Positions 18,751 to 27,170 of a stretch of DNA of 64,000 nucleotides are shown piece after piece (position 1 is the stretch's first letter; each line of letters opens with the position of its first letter). The stretch lies in assembly GCF_000743355.1 (NCBI RefSeq), contig NZ_JQEI01000009.1:62001-126000 (forward strand), written 5' to 3'. The DNA is from Serratia sp. Ag1 (GTDB lineage: Bacteria > Pseudomonadota > Gammaproteobacteria > Enterobacterales > Enterobacteriaceae). The notes under the pieces were generated by a model. The model worked only from the letters and a program-made list of their open reading frames with translations, did not search any database and was not told the origin of the DNA. A program made the translations under genes and the position numbers.

Positions 18751-20691
18751 TTAACGCATCGGTATTTGCCCGCAATAACCTTCTAAAGATAAATCATAAA
18801 TCTGGCCACTATTGTCAAAGAGCTCATCACTCAGCAAGGTACGATATTCTGAGAAATAGCAACCTTCACCAATTCCCTCCGGGGGGGCAATAGAACTGGA
18901 CGCTCCGAGATAAAAATATTTATATCCCTGAACAATCCATTCGGGAAGAACGGCTAACGGATAAACGACTCCCGTGGGGATAGTCACGGAGACAACCGGC
19001 GCTTGTACAGCAAAGGACTGAAGCCAAGCTTGAGGCCCCACGGATATTTCACATCGTTCAATAGCGAAATACTTTTTAACTTCCTCATAGTTACTCGCCT
19101 GAGGATCGCAACGAACATAAACATACTGCTGACTAATTTCTTCTGGTAGTGCAGCAAATGTCATCACTAATTTATTTCCGCTCAGTGATACATTGCTATC
19201 CTGCGCAGTATATTTCCATATATCGCCGTTTGCTTGCGTCTCGTACTGAAGCGCACTCCAACTTATCAATTGCGGTGCCTGTTGCGTATAAATGACGGCC
19301 CCCTCAGCGGGTAAGATATATTCGTCAACTTCCGCGCTCCCATTGAACTCTATCTTCGCGCGACAAGCGATTGGCGTAAGATCAGGCAACTGGCATTGAG
19401 CCGTAAATTGATAAGGGGCAGATAAAGGAATAGATATCGAGGCAGGTATTAAAGCACCGGTTCCCGTTGTATCCAATGGGCTCGTAACTTTCCCCATCAG
19501 ACGGTTATTTCCTCCTGATAAACCGACTGCTTCCCAGGTAATCTCCTTAACAAGATCGGGCATATTATAGACTGTCGCCCCTTCAGCACCAATACTAGTG
19601 CCTCTTACCAGCCTTTCTCCGCCAGTCAGCACCACAGAGGCGGTAACGCTACAGGCAATAGGTTTGGATTCAGGATCCAGACATTGCAAGAAGGTCGTGC
19701 CTGCAGGTGTATATTTAAAATCCCAGTTCCATGACGAGAAATGCGGCACAGTGGCTTCTACCATCAGCATTTTCTCGCCGTCGCGGGTCACGACGATCGC
19801 TTCACCTTTCACATCAGGCGTTTCTTCCCACAACCCCAGGCTCTCGTTGAAGTACCACATCGGGATTGTGCCACCCGCCGATAAATCATGGCCATCAATG
19901 TTGGAGAATGGCAGGCTCATCTGCAGAGTAGCAGTTTTACCTTCGGCTAAATTCAAAGCATGACCGGCTTCATCATAAAAAGCGACGGCCATCAACCCGG
20001 CACTGATCAGGTCAACTTCCTGGTTATCTGCGGTAATGGCACGCCCATTGGCCGGCATGGCTTTCAGGTCATCGCTGTCAATATTCCACGGCGTTAACTC
20101 CACCCGCGCTTTGCCCGTTGCAGGCGTTCCGTCCGCATAAACCAGCGCAGCCTCAGGCAGAATGACATGGGCATCCATGATCAGGCTGGAGATACCCTGC
20201 GCTTTTTCAATATTCTCAATGTATTTGGTTTCTGCTACCGGCATCAAATGAACGATCAGCGGTGGCATTTTTTCTTGCACCGCAACTTTAACGGCTTGCG
20301 TCACATAACCCGCTTTTTTCACTTTCACCACCCAGAAACCCTTCTCATCCGCAGGCAGAGAAGAGAGCTGCGCTACGCCGTTTTGGTCACTGGCTGATAC
20401 CTTGACTTCATCAAAGAATATTTCAGCGTCAGCCAGGATAACGCCATCCTTGCCTTGCGTAATAATATCCAGCGTCGCAGTTTCTGGGGTCACAATCGGG
20501 GGTTCTGGCGGAGCAACTGGAGGTTCTGGTGGCACAACAGGAGGTGTTACAGGCGGAGTGACGGGAGGGCTAACGGGTGGAGTCACCGGCGGATTGTTAT
20601 TTGAAGAGTCTCCCCCGCCAGAGTCGCACGCAGACAGTGTGGCGACAAATATTCCAATGCATAAAGAGCGTAATAAATGTATTCTTTTCAC
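18751..20691 (-). CDS. Proline-linker lipoprotein with repeated Cys-pair domains, function unknown
   Basis: I do not recognise this 646-residue protein by name. It starts at a GTG five bases after AAGGAG. The signal peptide ends in lipobox LSAC (Cys22), followed by Asp23, which at +2 is an inner-membrane retention signal in E. coli. Residues 34-69 are a proline-rich linker of PPVTPP-like units. Residues about 72-150 look like a carboxypeptidase-regulatory beta-sandwich (ILADAEIFFDEVKVSASDQNG). Residues about 155-325 resemble bacterial lipoprotein domains containing IPMWYFNESLGLWEE and ATVPHFSSWNWD. The rest holds three related modules with cysteines at 337/347, 433/443 and 528/547, the first two sharing the pattern QC..P...PIAC. 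It lies between yejG and bcr, which are neighbours in E. coli, so it was probably gained. Confidence 0.8.
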   Translation of the reverse strand: MKRIHLLRSLCIGIFVATLSACDSGGGDSSNNNPPVTPPVSPPVTPPVTPPVVPPEPPVAPPEPPIVTPETATLDIITQGKDGVILADAEIFFDEVKVSASDQNGVAQLSSLPADEKGFWVVKVKKAGYVTQAVKVAVQEKMPPLIVHLMPVAETKYIENIEKAQGISSLIMDAHVILPEAALVYADGTPATGKARVELTPWNIDSDDLKAMPANGRAITADNQEVDLISAGLMAVAFYDEAGHALNLAEGKTATLQMSLPFSNIDGHDLSAGGTIPMWYFNESLGLWEETPDVKGEAIVVTRDGEKMLMVEATVPHFSSWNWDFKYTPAGTTFLQCLDPESKPIACSVTASVVLTGGERLVRGTSIGAEGATVYNMPDLVKEITWEAVGLSGGNNRLMGKVTSPLDTTGTGALIPASISIPLSAPYQFTAQCQLPDLTPIACRAKIEFNGSAEVDEYILPAEGAVIYTQQAPQLISWSALQYETQANGDIWKYTAQDSNVSLSGNKLVMTFAALPEEISQQYVYVRCDPQASNYEEVKKYFAIERCEISVGPQAWLQSFAVQAPVVSVTIPTGVVYPLAVLPEWIVQGYKYFYLGASSSIAPPEGIGEGCYFSEYRTLLSDELFDNSGQIYDLSLEGYCGQIPMR

Positions 20692-20717
20692 AGTATCTCC
20701 TTCCTAGAGTTATTGTT

Positions 20718-20794
20718 ATACCTGTCATACTTCACGTTGTCTGGTTGTTGACTGCGCTCTGTCGCCTACCCGCAACTCGAATTATTTAGGGTAT
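20718..20794. repeat. Truncated palindromic intergenic repeat, copy 1
   Basis: Begins ATACCTGTCATACTTC and ends ACTCGAATTATTTAGGGTAT. It aligns with the copy at 20854-20935 over most of its length. The centre of the full element (see 61577-61702) is missing. It resembles the YPAL-type palindromic repeats of Yersinia and Serratia; that name is from memory. Confidence 0.7.
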
Positions 20795-20853
20795 CGTACA
20801 ACTGTTATATTTTTTTAATCTCTATATCCATAATACTTTTCAAAGCAGAGCCT

Positions 20854-20935
20854 ATATCCCCTAATACTTCAAGTTACCTGGGTGTTAGCTGCACGTGTTT
20901 GCCGCCTACAAGTCACTCGAATTATTTGGGGTATA
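20854..20935. repeat. Truncated palindromic intergenic repeat, copy 2
   Basis: Same family and orientation as the copy 60 bases away: AATACTTCAAGTT at the left, GCCGCCTACAAG in the middle and CACTCGAATTATTTGGGGTA at the right. The pair sits between the lipoprotein start and the bcr 3' end. Confidence 0.7.
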
Positions 20936-21109
20936 AATTGCACCGCGTCGTATTATGTATCTCACGCCGAAGCAAATGCAACATAAGTGTTAACAAGTCG
21001 CTCATTGACAGAAAATAAAAATGGAGCCTTTGCTCAATTCAGGGATTTATCTGATTGCATAGCGTGATTTAATTCACATTTAATTACAGCGAGAGAGAGG
21101 AATAATATT

Positions 21110-21235
21110 ATGCCAGCAGCATGGATAACGGCATATCACTTAAGAATCCAAGAGGTAATAACACATTTTTATTCCCCTGCTCTTTCGAAAAGCAGGGGAA
21201 TATATTATTTTTTTGGCACGCAGGCAAAGCGGTAA
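21110..21235 (+). other. Possible small gene or small RNA opposite the bcr 3' end
   Basis: On the plus strand a promoter-like pair (TTGCAT, 18 bases, TTTAAT) lies near 21055-21085, then GAGAGAGAGG, and nine bases on an ATG opens 41 codons (MPAAWITAYHLRIQEVITHF onward). The frame runs through the strong hairpin at 21170-21202, which is followed by a T run, and ends inside bcr on the opposite strand. That placement favours a small RNA of roughly 120 bases over a protein. Neither is proven. Confidence 0.3.
21170..21213 (+). terminator. Rho-independent terminator at the bcr 3' end, plus-strand polarity
   Basis: Twelve-base stem TATTCCCCTGCT/AGCAGGGGAATA, with a T-rich run (ending at 21214) only on the plus strand. 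It also lies just beyond the bcr stop and may stop bcr transcripts less efficiently, since the minus strand has an A run there. Confidence 0.65.
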
Positions 21236-22392
21236 AACAACATCGCAATAATGCTGCACAACGCCATGGAAGACACCATCGGCCAAACGCTTTTACTGGG
21301 TGCCATCGCCAAGATCGTGCCGACCAGCGCACCAATACTGAAACGCAAAGTCCCTGCCAAAGAAGAAGCCGTTCCCGCCATATGAGGGAAATCATCCAGG
21401 ATCACTGCCATCGCGTTAGAGGAGATCATGGCGATACAGCCGAGATAAACCGCCACGCCCAATACTAGCGCCCAGAACCCCATCCCGCTGGCACTCACCA
21501 ACAGTAACCACACGCCCATCGTTAATTGCACCGACAGGCCAAAACGAAACATTTTGATAGCCCCAACGCGGCGCACATTGCGGCTATTAATCAGCGTGGT
21601 CAGGAACAGAAACACAATATTCAGCGCAAAGTAATATCCAAAATGCTGGGGTGAAACATGATTCAGTTCAATGTAAACAAAGGGCCCGGCACTGAGAAAT
21701 GAAAACATTCCCGCGAACGAGAAAGCACTGGCCAACATGTAGCTCAGTACCCGTTTATGACGGAACAAGGAGCCAAAGTTCCTCAAGGTGGTCCGCAGAT
21801 GGAATTTCTGCAGCCGTTCCTTGGGCAGGGTTTCCTTGATGAAAAACGCCACCAGCACCGAACCGAGCAACGCTGCCGCCGCCATGGTCCAGAAAATGGC
21901 ATGCCAGTTAAACCACAGCAACAAAGCGCCACCAATCATCGGAGCCAGCAGCGGTGCAATGGTCATCACCAGAATCACGAACGACATCATGCGCGAGAAT
22001 TCATCTTTGGTGAACATATCGCGCATCAGAGCATTGATCACCACGCTGGCCGCCGCAGCCGACAGCCCATGCAAGAAGCGCAGGTTAATCAACTGCTCGA
22101 CGGACTGCGCCATGGCACAGGCTCCACCCGCGATGGCGAAAATCAACGTGCCCCATAAGATCACCGGCTTGCGGCCAATGCTGTCTGACATCGGCCCATA
22201 GAACAGTTGGCCCAAGGCAAAACCTAGCACGTAGGCGCTGAGCGTCATCTGTACACGGCCAGACTCCACGCCAAACTGCTGGGCGATAATCGGCATACTG
22301 GGCAAATACATGTCGATCGCCAGAGGCATCAGCATGGAAAGCAGGCCGAGAATAAAGATCAACCCCAAGTGAGAGGTCCGGTTCTGTTGCAC
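21205..22392 (-). CDS. bcr: Bcr/CflA-type MFS multidrug exporter
   Basis: A proton-driven 12-helix exporter; E. coli Bcr confers bicyclomycin resistance and exports sulfonamides and cysteine. Family signatures are present: [12 protein letters not shown] in helix 1, [17 protein letters not shown] (motif A) in the first cytoplasmic loop, [21 protein letters not shown], and [16 protein letters not shown] in the second half. I chose the GTG at 22392 because AAGGAG lies nine bases before it, giving (M)QQNRTSHLG and 395 residues, close to E. coli (396). The ATG at 22410 overlaps that ribosome site and has none of its own in range. It follows rsuA on the same strand, as in E. coli. Confidence 0.92.
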   Translation of the reverse strand: MQQNRTSHLGLIFILGLLSMLMPLAIDMYLPSMPIIAQQFGVESGRVQMTLSAYVLGFALGQLFYGPMSDSIGRKPVILWGTLIFAIAGGACAMAQSVEQLINLRFLHGLSAAAASVVINALMRDMFTKDEFSRMMSFVILVMTIAPLLAPMIGGALLLWFNWHAIFWTMAAAALLGSVLVAFFIKETLPKERLQKFHLRTTLRNFGSLFRHKRVLSYMLASAFSFAGMFSFLSAGPFVYIELNHVSPQHFGYYFALNIVFLFLTTLINSRNVRRVGAIKMFRFGLSVQLTMGVWLLLVSASGMGFWALVLGVAVYLGCIAMISSNAMAVILDDFPHMAGTASSLAGTLRFSIGALVGTILAMAPSKSVWPMVSSMALCSIIAMLFYRFACVPKK

Positions 22393-22420
22393 GTTCAACG
22401 ACTCCTTCATTGGCCGCAAA

Positions 22421-23134
22421 TCAATCCTGCAAGTGCGGCGCACCTACGCTGGCGATCTCTGCTTCGGTCAGCGGACGATATTCACCCGGGGCCAAATCCT
22501 CATCCAGCGTAATCGCACCAATACGTTCACGATGGAGCTCAACCACCCGATTGCCGACGGCAGCGAACATCCGTTTCACCTGATGATAGCGCCCTTCACT
22601 GATGGTCAAGCGCACCAGTTTATCTTCAAGCTGTTCCAACTGTGCCGGTCTGGTCAGGTCTTTTTCATTGTGCAACTGCACACCCTGCTCAAACTGCTGT
22701 GCCGTATCTTCAGCCAGCGGGTGCTCCAGCGTCACCAGATAGGTTTTCTCACAATGATGTTTCGGGGACGTGATCCGGTGCGACCACTGGCCATCATCGG
22801 TCATCAATACCAAACCGGTGGTATCAATATCCAATCGCCCTGCTGCATGCAGTTTGTAAGCAACAGGTTCATCGAGAAAATACAGTACCGTGGGATGATC
22901 AGGATCTTCGGTGGAACAGACATAACCCTGCGGTTTGTTGAGCATGAAGTAGCGTAGCCCGCTCAGTTGTGACAACACATTGCCATCAAATGTCACTTCC
23001 TGTTCCGGAGCCAGTTTGATCGCCCCGCTCTTGACGAATTCGCCGTCCACGGTGACACGCTTCGCCCGCAGTTCACGTGCTACCAGTGTGCGGCTGATGC
23101 CTAATTGTTGAGATAAAAATTTGTCCAGTCGCAT
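22421..23134 (-). CDS. rsuA: 16S rRNA pseudouridine(516) synthase
   Basis: Makes pseudouridine 516 in 16S rRNA during small-subunit assembly. The 237-residue protein has an N-terminal S4 RNA-binding domain ([20 protein letters not shown]) and the synthase core with the catalytic aspartate in [17 protein letters not shown], followed by the family motif [16 protein letters not shown]. The frame is open upstream to 23329, but homology begins at the ATG at 23134. It is divergent from radD across about 300 bases in which I see no clear operator, and is followed by bcr 28 bases on. Confidence 0.94.
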   Translation of the reverse strand: MRLDKFLSQQLGISRTLVARELRAKRVTVDGEFVKSGAIKLAPEQEVTFDGNVLSQLSGLRYFMLNKPQGYVCSTEDPDHPTVLYFLDEPVAYKLHAAGRLDIDTTGLVLMTDDGQWSHRITSPKHHCEKTYLVTLEHPLAEDTAQQFEQGVQLHNEKDLTRPAQLEQLEDKLVRLTISEGRYHQVKRMFAAVGNRVVELHRERIGAITLDEDLAPGEYRPLTEAEIASVGAPHLQD

Positions 23135-23433
23135 TAAATCTGCTTTGCCTGTCGTTGTTATGATCGTATGAATATGACGCCCCACCCTTACACCAGGTGC
23201 AAAAAGCAGGTTCGAAGAGGAGGAATCCGTAAAATCGCGTGAGGAAACAGCGATTGCTGTCACACAAGTATAGCGGCGGAAACGGTGCCATAACAGCAGC
23301 AATTTCCAAGCTTCTCGCACCACCGGCAAGATAAGGGCATAATAATCGAAATTTTCCCACCGTCAGGGGCCCTATGGCACATTGTCAGCAGAACCTCCCT
23401 TCAGTGGCCTATTTCAACACACGGCATTAACTC

Positions 23434-25191
23434 ATGGCATTTACCCTGCGCCCCTATCAGTTGGAGGCGGTTGAAGCCACCATCCAGCATTTCCGTCAAC
23501 ACCCTGAGCCTGCGTTAATTGTGCTGCCAACCGGCGCAGGCAAAAGCCTGGTGATCGCCGAGCTGGCTAAACGTGCCCGTGGCCGGGTACTAGTGCTGGC
23601 ACACGTCAAAGAATTGGTGGCGCAAAACCATGCCAAGTACTGTGCTTACGGGCTGGAAGCGGATATTTTTGCCGCTGGGCTGCAACAAAAAGAGAGCAGT
23701 GGCAAAGTGGTATTTGGCAGCGTGCAGTCGGTGGCCCGTAATCTGCCGCTGTTTGATGGTGCATTTTCACTGCTGATCATCGATGAATGCCACCGTATCA
23801 GTGACGATGATGACAGCCAGTATCAGCAAATTATTCAGCATCTGCAAAAATCCAACCCACAATTACGCCTGCTTGGCCTCACGGCCACGCCTTATCGGCT
23901 AGGCAAAGGCTGGATTTATCAGTTCCACTACCACGGGTTTACTCGCGACGACAGCAGCAGCCTATTCCGCGACTGTATTTATGAACTGCCGCTGCGTTAC
24001 ATGATCAAGCATGGCTACCTGGTTCCGCCCGAGCGTTTGGATATGCCGATCGTGCAATATGACTTCAGCCGACTCGAGGCCAGAAGCAACGGTTTGTTCA
24101 GCGAAGTGGATCTTAACCGTGAGCTGAAAAAACAGTACCGCATCACGCCGCATATTATCAGCCAGATTATTGAATATGCTGAAACGCGCAAAGGCGTGAT
24201 GATATTTGCTTCAACGGTAGAGCACGCCCGCGAAATCCACGGCCTGTTGCCCACAGGCGCAGCGGCTCTGGTGAGCGCCGAAACGCCAGCAACCGAGCGC
24301 GATGCTCTGATCGCCGCCTTCAAGCAGCAACAACTGCGCTATCTGGTTAACGTGGCGGTACTGACTACCGGGTTCGACGCCCCGCATGTCGATCTGATCG
24401 CCATCCTGCGGCCAACGGAGTCCGTCAGCCTGTATCAGCAGATCGTCGGGCGTGGGTTACGATTATCCCCCGGCAAACAGGATTGTTTGATTCTTGATTA
24501 TGCCGGTAACCCACACGATCTGTTCACCCCAGAAGTGGGGGGAAGCAGACCACATGCAGGCAGCCAACCGGTGCAGGTATTTTGCCCTGCCTGCGGCTTT
24601 GCCAACCTGTTCTGGGGCAAATGCACCGAAAGCGGTGACATCATCGAACACTATGGCCGACGTTGCCAGGGGTGGCTGGAAGACGACGCTGGCAATCGTG
24701 AACAATGTGATTACCGCTTCCGCTTCAAAAGTTGCCCACATTGTGGGGCAGAGAATGATATCGCCGCCCGCCGCTGCCACCAGTGCCAGGAAGTGCTGGT
24801 CGATCCCGATGATATGTTGAAAGCGGCGCTGAAACTGAAAGACGCACTGGTACTGCGCTGTGGCGGTATGGAGTTACAAAGCGGCCAGGATGACAAAGGG
24901 GAATGGCTCAAAGCCACTTATTATGATGAAGACGGCACCAGCACCAGCGAGCGTTTTCGCCTGCAAACGCCAGCTCAACGCAAAGCGTTTGAAATGCTGT
25001 TCCTGCGGCCACACCAGCGCGCCCCCGGTATCCCTCTCCAGTGGCAAAATGCGACCGATGTCTTAGCGCAGCAGGCGCTGTTACGCCATCCAGACTTTGT
25101 GGTGGCACGTAAGCGCGGCCAATTCTGGCAGATTCGCGAAAAGGTTTTTGATTATCAGGGCCGCTTCCGCCGCGCTAATCAACTGTATTAA
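23434..25191 (+). CDS. radD: DNA repair helicase-like ATPase RadD (YejH)
   Basis: A superfamily 2 ATPase that helps resolve recombination intermediates with RecA and single-strand binding protein. The 585 residues contain Walker [11 protein letters not shown], the DECH box in [11 protein letters not shown], motif III in [11 protein letters not shown], and the C-terminal helicase motifs [10 protein letters not shown] and [11 protein letters not shown] cysteine-rich zinc region follows ([33 protein letters not shown]). The length agrees with E. coli RadD (586). Placement between rsuA and rplY is conserved. Confidence 0.94.
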   Translation: MAFTLRPYQLEAVEATIQHFRQHPEPALIVLPTGAGKSLVIAELAKRARGRVLVLAHVKELVAQNHAKYCAYGLEADIFAAGLQQKESSGKVVFGSVQSVARNLPLFDGAFSLLIIDECHRISDDDDSQYQQIIQHLQKSNPQLRLLGLTATPYRLGKGWIYQFHYHGFTRDDSSSLFRDCIYELPLRYMIKHGYLVPPERLDMPIVQYDFSRLEARSNGLFSEVDLNRELKKQYRITPHIISQIIEYAETRKGVMIFASTVEHAREIHGLLPTGAAALVSAETPATERDALIAAFKQQQLRYLVNVAVLTTGFDAPHVDLIAILRPTESVSLYQQIVGRGLRLSPGKQDCLILDYAGNPHDLFTPEVGGSRPHAGSQPVQVFCPACGFANLFWGKCTESGDIIEHYGRRCQGWLEDDAGNREQCDYRFRFKSCPHCGAENDIAARRCHQCQEVLVDPDDMLKAALKLKDALVLRCGGMELQSGQDDKGEWLKATYYDEDGTSTSERFRLQTPAQRKAFEMLFLRPHQRAPGIPLQWQNATDVLAQQALLRHPDFVVARKRGQFWQIREKVFDYQGRFRRANQLY

Positions 25192-25353
25192 AGGCAATAG
25201 CACGCACTTGCGGCAGGTTTTCGTTGCCCGCAGAACGGCTTTCCGTTAGAATGCCGCCCGCTTTGCCTGGGTTTACCCGGTGCAAAAGCAGGTTATCGAG
25301 CCTGTTACTGGGTCGCCTGTAGCAGGGTAAATTTTCTTTCGAGAGAAAAAACA

Positions 25354-25638
25354 ATGTTCACTATCAACGTACAAGTACGCAAAGACCAGGGTAAGGGTGC
25401 GAGCCGCCGCCTGCGTGCAGCAAACAAATTCCCAGCTATCGTTTACGGTGGCAAGGAAGCTGCAGTTTCCATCGAATTAGACCATGACTCTGTAAAGAAC
25501 ATGGAAGCTAAACCAGAATTCTACAGCGAAGCAGTAACTCTGGTTATCGACGGTAAAGAAACCAAAGTTAAGGTTCAGGCTGTACAGCGTCACCCGTTCA
25601 AGCCAAAACTGGCTCACATCGACTTCGTTCGCGTTTAA
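25354..25638 (+). CDS. rplY: 50S ribosomal protein L25, short form
   Basis: Binds 5S rRNA in the large subunit. The 94-residue single-domain form, [20 protein letters not shown] ... [12 protein letters not shown], is that of gamma-proteobacteria; there is no C-terminal CTC extension. The ATG follows GAGAGAAAAAAC. Between radD and this gene lie 162 bases, G/C-richer than usual, containing the promoter and a leader. A strong bidirectional terminator separates it from the convergent yejK. Confidence 0.96.
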   Translation: MFTINVQVRKDQGKGASRRLRAANKFPAIVYGGKEAAVSIELDHDSVKNMEAKPEFYSEAVTLVIDGKETKVKVQAVQRHPFKPKLAHIDFVRV

Positions 25639-25674
25639 TCGCCACGTTATCGATCTTTCGGGACGCCGAAGTAG

Positions 25675-25700
25675 AAAACGCCGCAATTGCGGCGTTTTTT
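25675..25700. terminator. Bidirectional terminator between rplY and yejK
   Basis: Stem AAAACGCCGC/GCGGCGTTTT with loop AATT, ending in six T on the plus strand and four on the minus strand. It serves the two convergent genes. Confidence 0.92.
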
Positions 25701-25717
25701 ATTGGCTCTGATTCAGC

Positions 25718-26725
25718 TTATTTGCCACTGCCAGAGCGGCGTTGCAGCTGATCGCGCAGGTTTGGCGGCGTGCCACGGATGGTCAGCGTATCGGTGGCCG
25801 GATCCCAGAAAATGCGCTCACCGAGCAGCATCGCATCAAAATTCAGGCTAATACCGCCCCCGCTACCAGCAAACTTGGTCAGTTGACGCAACGTACCGCG
25901 ATCTGCCGGGAAACTCTCTTCCAGTTGATAACCCTGTTCGCTGGAAAACTGCAGGAAATCTTTTTCCCCCACGGGAGCAAGCTCTTTTGATAACGCCTGC
26001 AGCTCAATTTCCTCCCCCGCCTGCAACTGCTCATTACAGTAACTGTAAACCTGCTGACGCACCGACTGGCGTTCGTTCTTCTCCAACTGCGCATCAGCAC
26101 AGTAATCGTCAACCGCCTGCAATAAGCCACGGTTTTGCGCCTTGGTATCCAGACCCTCGGCTGCCCCGAGGAAGTCCATAAAGAAATCAGAAACTTTGCG
26201 GCCTACGCGGCCCCTGAGGAAGGTCAGGTAACGCATCGATTGCGGGTTAGTTTCCCATTCGGTCAAATCAATACGCGCCACAATATCCGCATGGTTAATA
26301 TCCAGATAATGCGTCGTGCTGATATCCAGCTCTTCATTAACGCGCATACTGTTGCAACTATTCAGCACGGCAATCAGCAGATACTCCACGGCCAAGAAGC
26401 GGTACTGACCAAATAACACCACGCCGCCAGCAGCAAACGGGTATTTGGCCAGTTCGTCACGCAAGCGGCCAGTTGCGGCACGGCTAAACGCCAGGAAGTC
26501 TTCATCGCCCTTGCGGCAGGTACGCAACGCATCCGCCAGTTCACTCTCTTCGTTGAACAGGCCATAAGCCTTGCTCTTGGCGCTGTAAACGCGGTGCAGC
26601 TCTGCCATCATCTCTTCCACCGCCGCATTGGTGGGGAGAAGGGAATCGCGCAGCACCACATCCAACGTTTGTTCGTCGCGTTTTATTAATTGGTGCAACG
26701 CAATCTGGTCGATATCCAGACTCAT
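25718..26725 (-). CDS. yejK: Nucleoid-associated protein YejK (NdpA)
   Basis: A nucleoid-associated DNA-binding protein found in E. coli nucleoid fractions; the exact role is not settled. The 335 residues match the family from [19 protein letters not shown] through [43 protein letters not shown] and the C-terminal [17 protein letters not shown]. It has no signal peptide. AGGAGG lies just before the ATG. It converges on rplY and is divergent from yejL, as in E. coli. Confidence 0.94.
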   Translation of the reverse strand: MSLDIDQIALHQLIKRDEQTLDVVLRDSLLPTNAAVEEMMAELHRVYSAKSKAYGLFNEESELADALRTCRKGDEDFLAFSRAATGRLRDELAKYPFAAGGVVLFGQYRFLAVEYLLIAVLNSCNSMRVNEELDISTTHYLDINHADIVARIDLTEWETNPQSMRYLTFLRGRVGRKVSDFFMDFLGAAEGLDTKAQNRGLLQAVDDYCADAQLEKNERQSVRQQVYSYCNEQLQAGEEIELQALSKELAPVGEKDFLQFSSEQGYQLEESFPADRGTLRQLTKFAGSGGGISLNFDAMLLGERIFWDPATDTLTIRGTPPNLRDQLQRRSGSGK

Positions 26726-26933
26726 GATAAATCCTCCTGTTCTTTGAGCGCGTATTCAAGCACTGAAGGCCTCGCCCTGCAACCAGTACCCAATGGATTT
26801 CAAGATGCCTGGAGCCTGTTCGCACAAATCAACTTTCCTGTCACTCTACGCGAGAAGGCTATATAAAATAGCGGAAAAACACAGCCCTATACGGTAAGAT
26901 ATTGGACTTTGTCAGGCCTTGAGCACAATCTTT

Positions 26934-27161
26934 ATGCCACAATCATCGCGTTACAGTGACGAACACGTTGAACAATTGCTTTCTGAACTGGTCAATGTTC
27001 TCGAAAAACACCATACTCCCACCGATCTCTCTTTGATGGTATTGGGTAATATGGTCACCAACCTGATCAACACCAGTATTGCTCCCGCACAGCGGAAGAC
27101 ACTGGCGAGATCCTTTGCTGAAGCTCTGCAAGCTTCGGTCCGTGAAGACAAAGCGCATTAA
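26934..27161 (+). CDS. yejL: YejL family small protein of unknown function
   Basis: A 75-residue protein ([20 protein letters not shown] ... VREDKAH) that is nearly identical to E. coli YejL over [20 protein letters not shown]. It is helical, with no signal peptide. The frame opens at a TTG at 26919, but the conserved protein starts at the ATG. The ribosome site is weak. Only nine bases lie between it and yejM, so the two form an operon. The function is unknown. Confidence 0.92.
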   Translation: MPQSSRYSDEHVEQLLSELVNVLEKHHTPTDLSLMVLGNMVTNLINTSIAPAQRKTLARSFAEALQASVREDKAH

Positions 27162-27170
27162 TAATTATTT

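Noticed and set aside
20520..20600. Short regular repeats that could suggest a CRISPR-like array
   Set aside because: They encode the PPVTPP linker of the lipoprotein in frame, with no spacers of constant length.
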